Assembly: GCA_029565375.1 (NCBI GenBank)
Contig: JAKQOF010000003.1
Span: 1-9,727 of the forward strand
Origin: a bacterium
GTDB lineage: Bacteria; Patescibacteriota; Saccharimonadia; Saccharimonadales; Saccharimonadaceae
DNA length: 9,727 bases
Direction of reading: 5' to 3'
The first letter of the stretch is position 1. Each line of letters begins with the position of its first letter. Below the pieces are notes generated by a model, which was not told the origin of the DNA, searched no databases, and saw only the letters and a list, made by a program, of their open reading frames with translations. Below, piece by piece: positions 1-5,283 of this stretch. The position numbers and the translations under genes are program-made.

Positions 1-1422
1 CTGACTATCAATATCTGCTGGCAGCACGCTCTCTGCCCACAGTTGTAGTTCTTGGAGAATAAACTGTTTATTGTCGTCAGTTGTTGTCGACAAACGACTT
101 AAAGCTTTCACAAAGTCAGGCATAGATGCGCTAATACGCGCTGCGCGCCACTGCTCCCAGGCAATTGATTCATCCTCGGCCAAGCTGCGCGGAAAATTAC
201 GTGCTTTGTAATGTAGCAGTAACGACGGCAATCGCTCGTCTGTAAAATTGGGATGAAAGTCTGCTAGTTCTTTTTGCGTCGCATTACGCACAGACTCTAT
301 GCGAATCTTATCGACATCAGGCAAGAAGCTATCGTATAGTTGCGCTTCGGCATCGGATGACTTTTTGTATTCTGCTTTGTTTTCAAATAGCGAGCGAATA
401 TTTTCGGCGAAGGCCGGCGCTGACAACAATATAGCGCGGTGCTTGGTAATGATATCCTCTGTAAGCCCAATATTCTGCCACCCGTCACTTTGCGCCAAGA
501 CACCGAGTGGCGCAACGGCTGGTGCACGATTATACTGGAGTTCTTTTACTGGCAGCTTTTCAAACCCTTCCGTTTGTCGTTCCTCCCACGTCGCATATAA
601 CTTTTTAGCAAGATCGTTTGCGTCCATGGTAAGAAACGGCGTTGGGTCATAGCGCAGGTCATACACAACAACGTTACCGTTCTTGCCCGCAGTCAAGGGA
701 AACGCAACGGTTGCTTTATTAAACTCTGCGTCCAGCCGACCACTCACGTAGACAAATGGTTGTTTGACGTCCAGGTTAACGAGCTTCTTCACTTCGTTTT
801 TGTCGCGAAGCTTTAACAAATACTCATACAACTGCGGTTGCTTGTCGCGAATCAACTTTGTCACGCCAATTAATGCTTCAACATCACTCAATGCATCATG
901 CGCTTTGGTGTGAGTCAGTTCATTACTACTAGCGAGTAGCTCCAAGCGATTAGTTGGCTGACCTTTATCGTCAACAGGCCATGTAATGCCATCGGGACGG
1001 AGTGCTCTGGTCATTCGCACGACGTCAAGCAAGTCCCAACGTGAACGTCCATCTTGCCAACTCCACTCATACGGGTCATAAAAATTACGCCACAAAACAT
1101 GGCGAATAAACTCGTCGTCGAACCGAATATTATTAAAGCCAACAACTGTCGTGTCTGGAGTAAATATCTCTTCCGTAAGCATCTTGGCAAACTCTGCTTC
1201 GGTGTATCCGTCCGCCTGTGTCTGCTGTGGCGTAATGCCAGTGACCATAATCGCATCAGGACTCGGCAGCGTATCGTCATTGAGTTTCACCAGGACATTC
1301 ACTGATTCACCGACTTGTTCTAAGTTCATATCAGTCCGAATACCGGCAAACTGCATAACCCGGTCATCGCGACCGCTGAGACCACTGGTCTCAAGGTCAT
1401 AAAAAAAGAATGTTTTGGCCAT
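1..1422 (-). CDS. sbcB: Exodeoxyribonuclease I (3' end cut by window edge)
   Basis: DEDDh-family 3'-5' exonuclease that degrades single-stranded DNA during recombination and mismatch repair in the cytoplasm. The reading frame is open for 474 codons to the window edge. It aligns by eye along its whole length with E. coli ExoI (about 475 aa), so only a few codons should be missing. Visible signatures: ExoI motif FYDLETSG (residues 7-14) with metal ligands D9 and E11; FNNIRFDDEF (96-105), whose aspartate matches the second metal-ligand motif; WSWQDGRSRWDLLDV (120-134); HDALSD (175-180) with catalytic H175 and D180; and YKARNFP near the C-terminus (405-411). The start ATG is fixed by alignment. 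Its upstream AGGGG lies only about 1 nt from the ATG, too close for normal Shine-Dalgarno spacing, and a strong terminator ends 14 nt upstream, so how the mRNA begins is unclear. The family call is certain; the start is likely. Confidence 0.95.
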   Translation of the reverse strand, partial: MAKTFFFYDLETSGLSGRDDRVMQFAGIRTDMNLEQVGESVNVLVKLNDDTLPSPDAIMVTGITPQQTQADGYTEAEFAKMLTEEIFTPDTTVVGFNNIRFDDEFIRHVLWRNFYDPYEWSWQDGRSRWDLLDVVRMTRALRPDGITWPVDDKGQPTNRLELLASSNELTHTKAHDALSDVEALIGVTKLIRDKQPQLYEYLLKLRDKNEVKKLVNLDVKQPFVYVSGRLDAEFNKATVAFPLTAGKNGNVVVYDLRYDPTPFLTMDANDLAKKLYATWEERQTEGFEKLPVKELQYNRAPAVAPLGVLAQSDGWQNIGLTEDIITKHRAILLSAPAFAENIRSLFENKAEYKKSSDAEAQLYDSFLPDVDKIRIESVRNATQKELADFHPNFTDERLPSLLLHYKARNFPRSLAEDESIAWEQWRAARISASMPDFVKALSRLSTTTDDNKQFILQELQLWAESVLPADIDSQ

Positions 1423-1436
1423 ACCCCTAGCATAAC

Positions 1437-1460
1437 AAAAAAACACGCTCTATGCGTGTT
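1437..1460 (-). terminator. Rho-independent terminator of RNA unit B
   Basis: Read on the minus strand, a perfect 7-bp stem AACACGC / GCGTGTT (1442-1448 with 1454-1460) with a 5-nt loop is followed directly by a run of seven U (1443-1437). There is no T-run on the other side, so it works only for minus-strand transcription. No minus-strand protein gene ends here, so it must end the structured RNA upstream. It also lies just before the sbcB start and could act as an attenuator for that gene. Confidence 0.85.
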
Positions 1461-1478
1461 CATACTCAATTTGTGTAC

Positions 1479-1528
1479 ATCGCAAGAATGAAAGGAAAGC
1501 GTTTTGCAACATCTTTCATTCTTGCGAT
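1479..1528 (-). repeat. 16-bp perfect inverted repeat (hairpin)
   Basis: Arms 1479-1494 and 1513-1528 are exact reverse complements (ATCGCAAGAATGAAAG on the plus strand) with an 18-nt loop. No U-run follows on either strand, so it is not a terminator. It lies between the closed domain of RNA B and that unit's terminator. A 16-bp perfect stem is very unlikely by chance and is best read as an RNA helix, though a protein-binding palindrome cannot be excluded. Confidence 0.8.
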
Positions 1529-1827
1529 TAGCTCGCAGAACTGGCAAAACCGGGGGGAGGAGAATCCATGCGCACTGCATGCAGTATGGACCCTCCCCGC
1601 CCCTTGGTTTTTTTCGTGATGTGTCCTTCTAGCGCGCGTCGTCCTCACAACCAGTTCTCCTGACAAGAATCATAAGGCAGCAAAAGGTAGCTATTGGTTG
1701 ACCTTCGATAGAAAGAAAGGGAGCATTATTGCCGAAGCCGCGAGCTTGTCTGCTCAACCGGCCAAACCCTATTCATCCGTATACAACCGGTTTGCTCGTC
1801 AAGCTATGTTCTGCGAGACGTATACAG

Positions 1828-1856
1828 ACATTAACATATTGTATTAGATGTGTCAA
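1828..1856 (-). promoter_or_regulatory. Promoter of RNA unit B
   Basis: Minus strand: a perfect -35 TTGACA (1851-1856), a 17-bp spacer, and a weak -10 TAATGT (1828-1833). Predicted start is near 1821. It lies about 20 nt downstream of the terminator of unit A, so the two units appear separately driven. The weak -10 lowers confidence. Confidence 0.5.
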
Positions 1857-1877
1857 TTTTCATTGTCTGGCAGCAAC

Positions 1878-1899
1878 AAAAAACACACCTGACGTGTGT
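1878..1899 (-). terminator. Terminator of RNA unit A
   Basis: Minus strand: a 6-bp stem ACACAC / GTGTGT (1894-1899 with 1883-1888), a 5-nt loop, then a U-run at 1883-1878. On the plus strand the hairpin is not followed by T, so it is directional. The stem is short and only moderately GC-rich, so termination may be partial. Confidence 0.6.
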
Positions 1900-2152
1900 A
1901 TAAAACAAAAATGGGTTGATGAGCCCGCAAGGACGAGACGGGGCGGGGTACGCCTCGCCCTTGCGGTAAACTCGCGAATCTGCGGCGGTCGTTCGCAGAT
2001 GCATGCAAGCCAGGGATGCTCAGTCCCTGTGCCAACCCGCGCTGAGCGCGGTGGAGTTTAAAAGTGTATGGAGCCGAGCGAGGCCCGGGTGAGGCCGAGG
2101 GAGTATTTCCCCCGGCCCCACCGATCGTGGGTGGACGGATGGACGTCGCGGC

Positions 2153-2206
2153 CTAGTTGATGATGATCTCGCCGGTGTTGGCGTTCATCTTGGTGACCAT
2201 GTCCAT
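2153..2206 (-). CDS. 17-aa small protein or leader peptide
   Basis: Unrecognised peptide MDMVTKMNANTGEIIIN, ending at TAG. The start is supported by an excellent Shine-Dalgarno, AAGGGAGGT (2213-2221), whose GGAGG core lies 7 nt before the ATG. Every sense codon ends in G or C, including three ATC and three AAC, unlike the mixed third positions of the neighbouring genes. It sits in the middle of RNA A, about 200 nt after the predicted transcription start and behind hairpins that could control access to the ribosome site. No signal peptide or membrane segment is visible; the chain is short and weakly amphipathic with a hydrophobic III near the C-terminus. The frame stays open for 99 codons past the TAG, but that stretch is hairpin-rich and not protein-like. 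Function unknown: a regulatory leader peptide or a stand-alone microprotein are both possible. Confidence 0.55.
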   Translation of the reverse strand: MDMVTKMNANTGEIIIN

Positions 2207-2212
2207 AAGCGT

Positions 2213-2221
2213 ACCTCCCTT
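2213..2221 (-). promoter_or_regulatory. Strong Shine-Dalgarno of the 17-aa ORF
   Basis: Minus-strand AAGGGAGGT is almost fully complementary to the 16S rRNA 3' tail and lies 7 nt (from the GGAGG core) before the ATG at 2206. It is the best ribosome site in the window and the main evidence that this very short ORF is translated. Confidence 0.75.
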
Positions 2222-2228
2222 CCTTGCA

Positions 2229-2288
2229 TCATGCCACGATATCCGCGGGGGATCGTCTCGTGGCGAATGGGCGGGGGAGCAACGACAT
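2229..2288 (-). CDS. Possible 19-aa upstream ORF in the leader of RNA A
   Basis: ATG at 2288, TGA at 2229-2231, peptide MSLLPRPFATRRSPADIVA, ending 8 nt upstream of the Shine-Dalgarno of the 17-aa ORF. Its codons run through the 2233-2264 hairpin, so translation would disrupt that hairpin. Only a poor ribosome site (GGTAAG) precedes it. No family resemblance is seen. It may be chance in a GC-rich stretch. Confidence 0.2.
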   Translation of the reverse strand: MSLLPRPFATRRSPADIVA

Positions 2289-2414
2289 CTTACCGTTCGG
2301 GTATCGGCTTGACTGTCGTGGCTTGATATATATTGCAGGCACTATACACAAAGCCACGACACTCTTTACACTTCAAATACTTTCCACGAGCATAACTCAG
2401 TGGAACTATCGCAA

Positions 2415-2443
2415 ATTATAGCACTTATACTTAATAATGTCAA
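2415..2443 (-). promoter_or_regulatory. Perfect consensus sigma-70-type promoter of RNA A
   Basis: Minus strand: TTGACA (2438-2443), exactly 17 bp, TATAAT (2415-2420). All 12 consensus positions match and the spacer is optimal. It begins 12 nt past the obg stop codon and points away from obg into the gap. Predicted transcription start is near 2408. A perfect promoter in front of a region without an ordinary protein gene suggests an abundant RNA. Confidence 0.85.
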
Positions 2444-2455
2444 TGACTAGGAAAA

Positions 2456-3754
2456 TTATTGTTCTTGGTACGTAAATTCACTATCACCAATGCGGATAAC
2501 ACTATCGCCTTCAGCGCCTTTACGACGAAGCTCGTGGTTGATGCCCATCTTTTTCATGATGTCACGCAGACGGTTGATACCTTCAAAGTTATCAAAGTCT
2601 GTTCGACGTGCAAACTTCTCTATCTTGTCACCGACAACCAAGAAGTACACTGTACCATCAGGTTGCGTCAGCTTTTCAACTGTCCAGCCTTCGGCGATTT
2701 GATTTTCGCCCAAGCTAATCGTCTCAATGTCGCTATCATCAACATCAATGTCGTCTTCTTTGGCGGCCAGGCGTGCTGCAATCACCTTGGCGCGAAGACT
2801 GCGTAGTACTTCTTTGAGTCCTTTGTGTGCAGTTGAGGATATAGCAAATACCTCGGCATTAGGTGCGACGGTCTTTAGGGCATCCATCTGCATTTCAATA
2901 ATATCATCGTCCAAACCGTCTATCTTGGTCAGGGCAATTACCTCGGGACGGTCACTGAGTTCAACGTTATAGCTTGCGAGTTCCTTGCGGATAGTTGTAT
3001 ACGCTGCCGCGATGTCATTGCTATAGGCATCAATCAAATGAAGCAGCACTGCCGTTCGTTCGACGTGTCGCAAAAACGCATCACCCAGCCCTTTTCCCTC
3101 ACTTGCGCCTTCAATGAGTCCAGGGATATCTGCGATAAGCAAACTGCCATCATCAATATCAGCAACACCCAGGTTTGGTGTGAGGGTTGTAAACGCATAA
3201 TCAGCAATTTCCGGACGAGCGTTACTGACAACACTCAAGAAGGTTGACTTGCCAGCATTTGGAAAGCCGACCAACCCAACGTCAGCTAGCAACTTCAGCT
3301 CGAGCTCGGCCTCAAAGGTATCACCCAACTCGCCTTTTTCAGCGATGCGCGGCGTTTGACGAACCGAGCTTTTAAAGTGAGCATTACCAAAACCGCCGTC
3401 GCCACCTTTTGCAATGATGACTTCTTGACCGTTGTCGGTCAAATCAGCAATAATCTCGCCGTCACGACGTACAACGGTACCCATTGGCACTTTGACATAC
3501 AATGCTTCGCCGTCGCGACCATGACGATCACGCTTTGAACCGTTTTGTCCGTTGGTTGACTTTAGCTCTGGCTTGTAACGAAAATCAAGAAGTGTGTTGA
3601 CGTTCTCGGTTGCAACAAAGATAACGTCACCACCTTTACCGCCAGCTCCGCCATCTGGACCACCCTTATCGACATAAATTTCATGACGAAAACTGACGGC
3701 TCCGTCGCCGCCTTTGCCTGCAGATATAAATACTTTGGCGGTGTCGACAAACAT
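2456..3754 (-). CDS. obg: Obg-family GTPase (ObgE/CgtA)
   Basis: Essential P-loop GTPase that binds the 50S ribosomal subunit, acts in its maturation, and links growth to stress responses. The 432-aa protein has all three domains. The Gly-rich OBG fold (about 1-158) includes GGPDGGAGGKGGD (31-43). The G domain has G1 GFPNAGKST (163-171), the G2 region FTTLTPNLG (188-196), G3 DIPG (209-212), G4 TKID (276-279) and G5 SSTAH (306-310). A C-terminal OCT domain (about 352-430) is typical of Gram-positive-type Obg. The MFVDTAKVFI start matches the family N-terminus. The Shine-Dalgarno-like GGGAG is only 1 nt from the ATG, and a -10-like TATACT lies 9 nt upstream, so a very short 5' leader is possible. 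It lies 66 nt downstream of the LysM-CHAP gene, with a weak terminator-like hairpin between them. Confidence 0.97.
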   Translation of the reverse strand: MFVDTAKVFISAGKGGDGAVSFRHEIYVDKGGPDGGAGGKGGDVIFVATENVNTLLDFRYKPELKSTNGQNGSKRDRHGRDGEALYVKVPMGTVVRRDGEIIADLTDNGQEVIIAKGGDGGFGNAHFKSSVRQTPRIAEKGELGDTFEAELELKLLADVGLVGFPNAGKSTFLSVVSNARPEIADYAFTTLTPNLGVADIDDGSLLIADIPGLIEGASEGKGLGDAFLRHVERTAVLLHLIDAYSNDIAAAYTTIRKELASYNVELSDRPEVIALTKIDGLDDDIIEMQMDALKTVAPNAEVFAISSTAHKGLKEVLRSLRAKVIAARLAAKEDDIDVDDSDIETISLGENQIAEGWTVEKLTQPDGTVYFLVVGDKIEKFARRTDFDNFEGINRLRDIMKKMGINHELRRKGAEGDSVIRIGDSEFTYQEQ

Positions 3755-3763
3755 ACTCCCTGT

Positions 3764-3769
3764 AGTATA
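3764..3769 (-). promoter_or_regulatory. Possible -10 element for obg
   Basis: TATACT on the minus strand ends 9 nt before the obg ATG, with no good -35 at 16-18 bp. If used, transcription would begin 1-3 nt before the start codon, giving a nearly leaderless mRNA. The too-close Shine-Dalgarno supports this only weakly. Confidence 0.25.
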
Positions 3770-3770
3770 C

Positions 3771-3801
3771 CAAAATCGCCCCTGAATTAACAGAGGCGAT
3801 T
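3771..3801 (-). terminator. Weak terminator or attenuator between LysM-CHAP gene and obg
   Basis: An 11-bp stem (3791-3801 with 3774-3784), 6-nt loop, one U-G wobble that pairs only on the minus strand, then UUGG. The U-tract is short, so partial termination or mRNA 3'-end protection is more likely than full termination. It probably lowers rather than abolishes cotranscription into obg. Confidence 0.45.
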
Positions 3802-3820
3802 ATAGGTGTGTGTATTTGGA

Positions 3821-4987
3821 TTAGTGAATAAATAGGTATTGACCAACATTACTTGCACTGACCGTACGACCATTGACGATGTTATATCCACCGCCGGCGA
3901 CACTGGCGTTCATTTCGCTGACTTTTAAGTCACCATTTGAAAGAATCTCTTCGACAATGGCAACGTGTCCCAGGTAGCCACCGTTTTGCATAATTGCACC
4001 AACAACTGGCGTACTGTTAACAACCAGGCCTCCAGCACGTGCTGATGCTGCCCATGATACTGCGTTACCCCAGAAGGCGCCGACAGGACGGCCGAGCTCG
4101 ACACGGCGATCATATGCATAACGAGTACAGTTACCGTACGCATAGGTGTTGCCTGGATAGCCTGGCGTACCGACACGAATACGCCATGTGTCACCACCAA
4201 AGCCCGAGCTATAACCTGCATAGGCAATCACGACTGGTGCAACGTAGCCTGGACGTTCGTTGTTAGGCAGTGTTGCGCCTGGCAAGATGATCTTTTGACC
4301 AGCTGTCAGACCACTTTCATCAAGGTCATTATAGAGGACGATTCGCGTCTGGTCTACTTTGTACTTTTCGCCGATTGACTGCAACGTATCACCCGCTTTC
4401 ACGGTATATTGCACACCGTCAACAGGAAGAATTGTCAGCGACTTGCCTGCTGGAATTGTCTCTGCTGTCAGGTTGTTAGCCCACTTTAAAGTGTCTTTGG
4501 TAATACCGTACTGTGCCGCAACACTATCAGCAGTATCACCGGCCTTTGAGACATAGGTAACAATCGCACGGCTCTCAGCAGCTGGCTGCAAGATTTGTGG
4601 CTTAGTAATGACAGTGTCGTTCGCTTGAGGAAGCTCACTCTTAAGTTGTGTTGAGACCGCAAGTTGGGCAACGTTTGGTGCAACAGACAAGTTAGTCGAT
4701 TCGGCGAGGTGTGCAGCAATTGTGGTTGCAACAACCTCGTCAACAGATGTAGCCTGACTTTGTGCAGTCGTAGCAGTTGTCTCATTAGCCAGTCCAGTAC
4801 TCGCTTGCTGTGGTGCTCGATATCCCACGGCAACGACAGCAACAATCAACGCAAAAAGGCTTGCGTAGATGGCAATTGTAGAGATTTTGGGGGTACCCTT
4901 GGCTCGTTTTCGGTGAGGTGCAAGTACCTGCTGTCTCAATGCGACAGTTGATCCAGAAGCTATATCCTTCGTGATCTGATTACGAAT
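3821..4987 (-). CDS. Membrane-anchored LysM-LysM-CHAP peptidoglycan hydrolase
   Basis: Probable cell-wall amidase or endopeptidase at the envelope surface. Residues are numbered from the internal TTG at 4939. A basic N-terminus (HRKRAK) precedes a membrane segment or uncleaved signal (about 19-40), then a Thr/Ala/Gln-rich linker (41-125). LysM1 is YVSKAGDTADSVAAQYGIT (129-147) onward and LysM2 is YTVKAGDTLQSIGEKYKV (178-195) onward; both bind peptidoglycan. A C-terminal CHAP domain (about 266-372) has nucleophile C271 in YGNCTRYAYDRR, H325 in LGHVAIVE and a polar EMN (342-344). Start: TTG at 4939 has no Shine-Dalgarno. AGGAGA (4994-4999) lies 6 nt before an in-frame ATT at 4985-4987, and no ATG, GTG or TTG exists between the upstream stop and 4939, so I extend to ATT, adding 16 residues. 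The TTG start remains possible. Confidence 0.92.
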   Translation of the reverse strand: MRNQITKDIASGSTVALRQQVLAPHRKRAKGTPKISTIAIYASLFALIVAVVAVGYRAPQQASTGLANETTATTAQSQATSVDEVVATTIAAHLAESTNLSVAPNVAQLAVSTQLKSELPQANDTVITKPQILQPAAESRAIVTYVSKAGDTADSVAAQYGITKDTLKWANNLTAETIPAGKSLTILPVDGVQYTVKAGDTLQSIGEKYKVDQTRIVLYNDLDESGLTAGQKIILPGATLPNNERPGYVAPVVIAYAGYSSGFGGDTWRIRVGTPGYPGNTYAYGNCTRYAYDRRVELGRPVGAFWGNAVSWAASARAGGLVVNSTPVVGAIMQNGGYLGHVAIVEEILSNGDLKVSEMNASVAGGGYNIVNGRTVSASNVGQYLFIH

Positions 4988-4999
4988 TATCGTTCTCCT
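4985..4999 (-). promoter_or_regulatory. Shine-Dalgarno paired with an ATT start codon
   Basis: Minus strand: AGGAGA (4994-4999), six bases ACGATA, then in-frame ATT (4985-4987). It is the only good ribosome site for the LysM-CHAP gene, and there is no conventional start codon within range of it. It decides the start in favour of ATT (or ATA one codon earlier) over the unsupported TTG 16 codons downstream. Confidence 0.55.
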
Positions 5000-5224
5000 G
5001 CCGCCTGTATTACTACAAGGGCGTCTACCTTACTTTGTCTTACTTCTATAATAGAACGGGGTACGTGTCGACCGATTTCATTTAATTAATATTAGTGTGA
5101 AAGTGTTCTTTTTCGGTACCCGTGCGACATTTGTTGGTAGGCTCACTTATGCTCTAATCTTCCCACTCGCTTATGCGATTTTTTACGTCGCATCAGTAGT
5201 CAGAGTCACAAATGTGCTTCATTT
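4988..5224 (-). promoter_or_regulatory. Long 5' leader of the LysM-CHAP gene
   Basis: A stretch of nearly 300 nt with no gene separates mltG from the LysM-CHAP gene. From the promoter at 5225-5253 the leader is about 230 nt. On the minus strand it holds a 6-bp hairpin ATGCGA/TCGCAT with a loop of nine bases, an imperfect direct repeat GCATAAGCGAG ... GCATAAGTGAG, an ACGGGTAC / GTACCCCGT pairing with one bulge, and an AT-rich block (TTAATTAATATTAG on plus). I looked for the c-di-AMP (ydaO) riboswitch, common before cell-wall hydrolases, and did not find its conserved motifs. A second, weaker promoter near TATTATAGA (about 5048-5056) is possible. Confidence 0.4.
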
Positions 5225-5253
5225 AGTGTAGCAAGTATTGCGAAATAAGTCAA
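5225..5253 (-). promoter_or_regulatory. Promoter for the LysM-CHAP gene
   Basis: Minus strand: -35 TTGACT (5248-5253), 17-bp spacer, extended -10 TGC-TACACT (5225-5233). It lies about 30 nt past the mltG stop and is the best promoter upstream of the hydrolase. No convincing terminator for mltG is visible before it; only an A/T-only hairpin near 5257-5276 is present. Confidence 0.7.
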
Positions 5254-5283
5254 TTTATTTTATGAATATATAAAATTGTCAAA

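Larger units (their letters stand above)
1437..1821 (-). ncRNA. Putative structured RNA B (or long structured leader of sbcB)
   Basis: No known family recognised. The span runs from a likely start 7-8 nt after the -10 at 1828-1833 to the terminator at 1437. Helices on the minus strand: a 10-bp perfect long-range helix (1808-1817 with 1532-1541) closes a domain of about 286 nt. Inside it are AGCTTG/CAAGCT (1800-1805 with 1743-1748), CAAACC/GGTTTG (1789-1794 with 1763-1768), TGGTTG/CAACCA (1695-1700 with 1648-1653), and a compound arm (1546-1611) with GGGGAGG/CCTCCCC, TCCAT/ATGGA and an ACTGCATGCAGT tip. Just 3' of the domain is a 16-bp perfect hairpin (1479-1528), then the terminator. A 66-codon TTG-start frame (1466-1666) overlaps these helices and shows no domain. 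RNase P (no GGAAAGUCC-type motif), tmRNA (no tRNA-like ends) and SRP RNA (no GGAAG apical loop) were considered and not supported. It could be a free RNA or a cis-acting leader of sbcB. Confidence 0.55.
1878..2408 (-). ncRNA. Putative structured RNA A with embedded 17-codon ORF
   Basis: No known family recognised. It is bounded by a perfect consensus promoter (2415-2443) and a terminator (1878-1899), about 530 nt. The 5' third has three hairpins sharing a UCGUGG helix: 2384-2403, 2314-2361 (11 bp, 26-nt loop) and 2233-2264 (7 bp). A 17-codon ORF with ideal Shine-Dalgarno follows. The 3' half carries a 14-bp hairpin (2088-2122), CCGCGC/GCGCGG with a 3-nt loop (2037-2051), CAGGGA/TCCCTG (2011-2029), ATCTGCG/CGCAGAT (1978-2000) and a 13-bp hairpin (1925-1966). 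Three pairs in the 14-bp and 13-bp stems are G-U on the minus strand but A-C on the plus strand, so the RNA is read leftward. GC content is visibly higher than in the flanking genes. It may be a dual-function RNA, a small-protein mRNA with a structured 3' end, or an imported element. Confidence 0.6.

Noticed and set aside
1546..1614. Plus-strand terminator from the GC-rich hairpin followed by seven T.
   Set aside because: Nine bases separate the GC stem from the T-run, and no plus-strand gene ends here. The AAAACC/GGTTTT pairing fits better as the base of an RNA B arm.
1466..1666. Minus-strand 66-codon frame with CQFC, inside RNA B.
   Set aside because: TTG start with no clear domain. It overlaps the 16-bp hairpin and the GC-rich arm, and two Cys alone are weak evidence.
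1914..1940. Hammerhead-ribozyme-like TTGATGAG ... CGAGAC on the plus strand.
   Set aside because: The essential C3 is U and the conserved GAAA is GAGA. The same bases are better explained by the 13-bp minus-strand hairpin.
1729..2061. Plus-strand 110-codon frame with TTG start and a GGGAG nearby.
   Set aside because: It crosses the promoter and terminator of the two RNA units, shows no domain, and lies opposite helices whose wobbles mark the minus strand as transcribed.
1853..2152. Frame stays open for 99 codons after the TAG of the 17-aa ORF (possible UAG readthrough or recoding).
   Set aside because: The stretch is GC-rich, so stops are rare by chance. It runs through five hairpins and the terminator and is not protein-like, and TAG ends other genes here (the actin-like ATPase and mltG).
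1883..2345. Eight-base match TGTGTATA / TATACACA between a leader hairpin loop and the terminator arm (antitermination).
   Set aside because: An 8-base match is expected by chance in about 500 nt.
1437..2408. RNase P RNA, tmRNA, SRP RNA or 6S RNA as identity of units A or B.
   Set aside because: No GAGGAAAGUCC-type core, no tRNA-like ends with a tag ORF, no GGAAG apical loop, and no single long rod with a central bubble seen. A divergent member cannot be excluded without a covariance search.
2224..2421. Plus-strand 65-codon frame opposite the RNA A leader.
   Set aside because: No ribosome site, TTG start, no domain. It is antisense to the consensus promoter and the paired leader helices.
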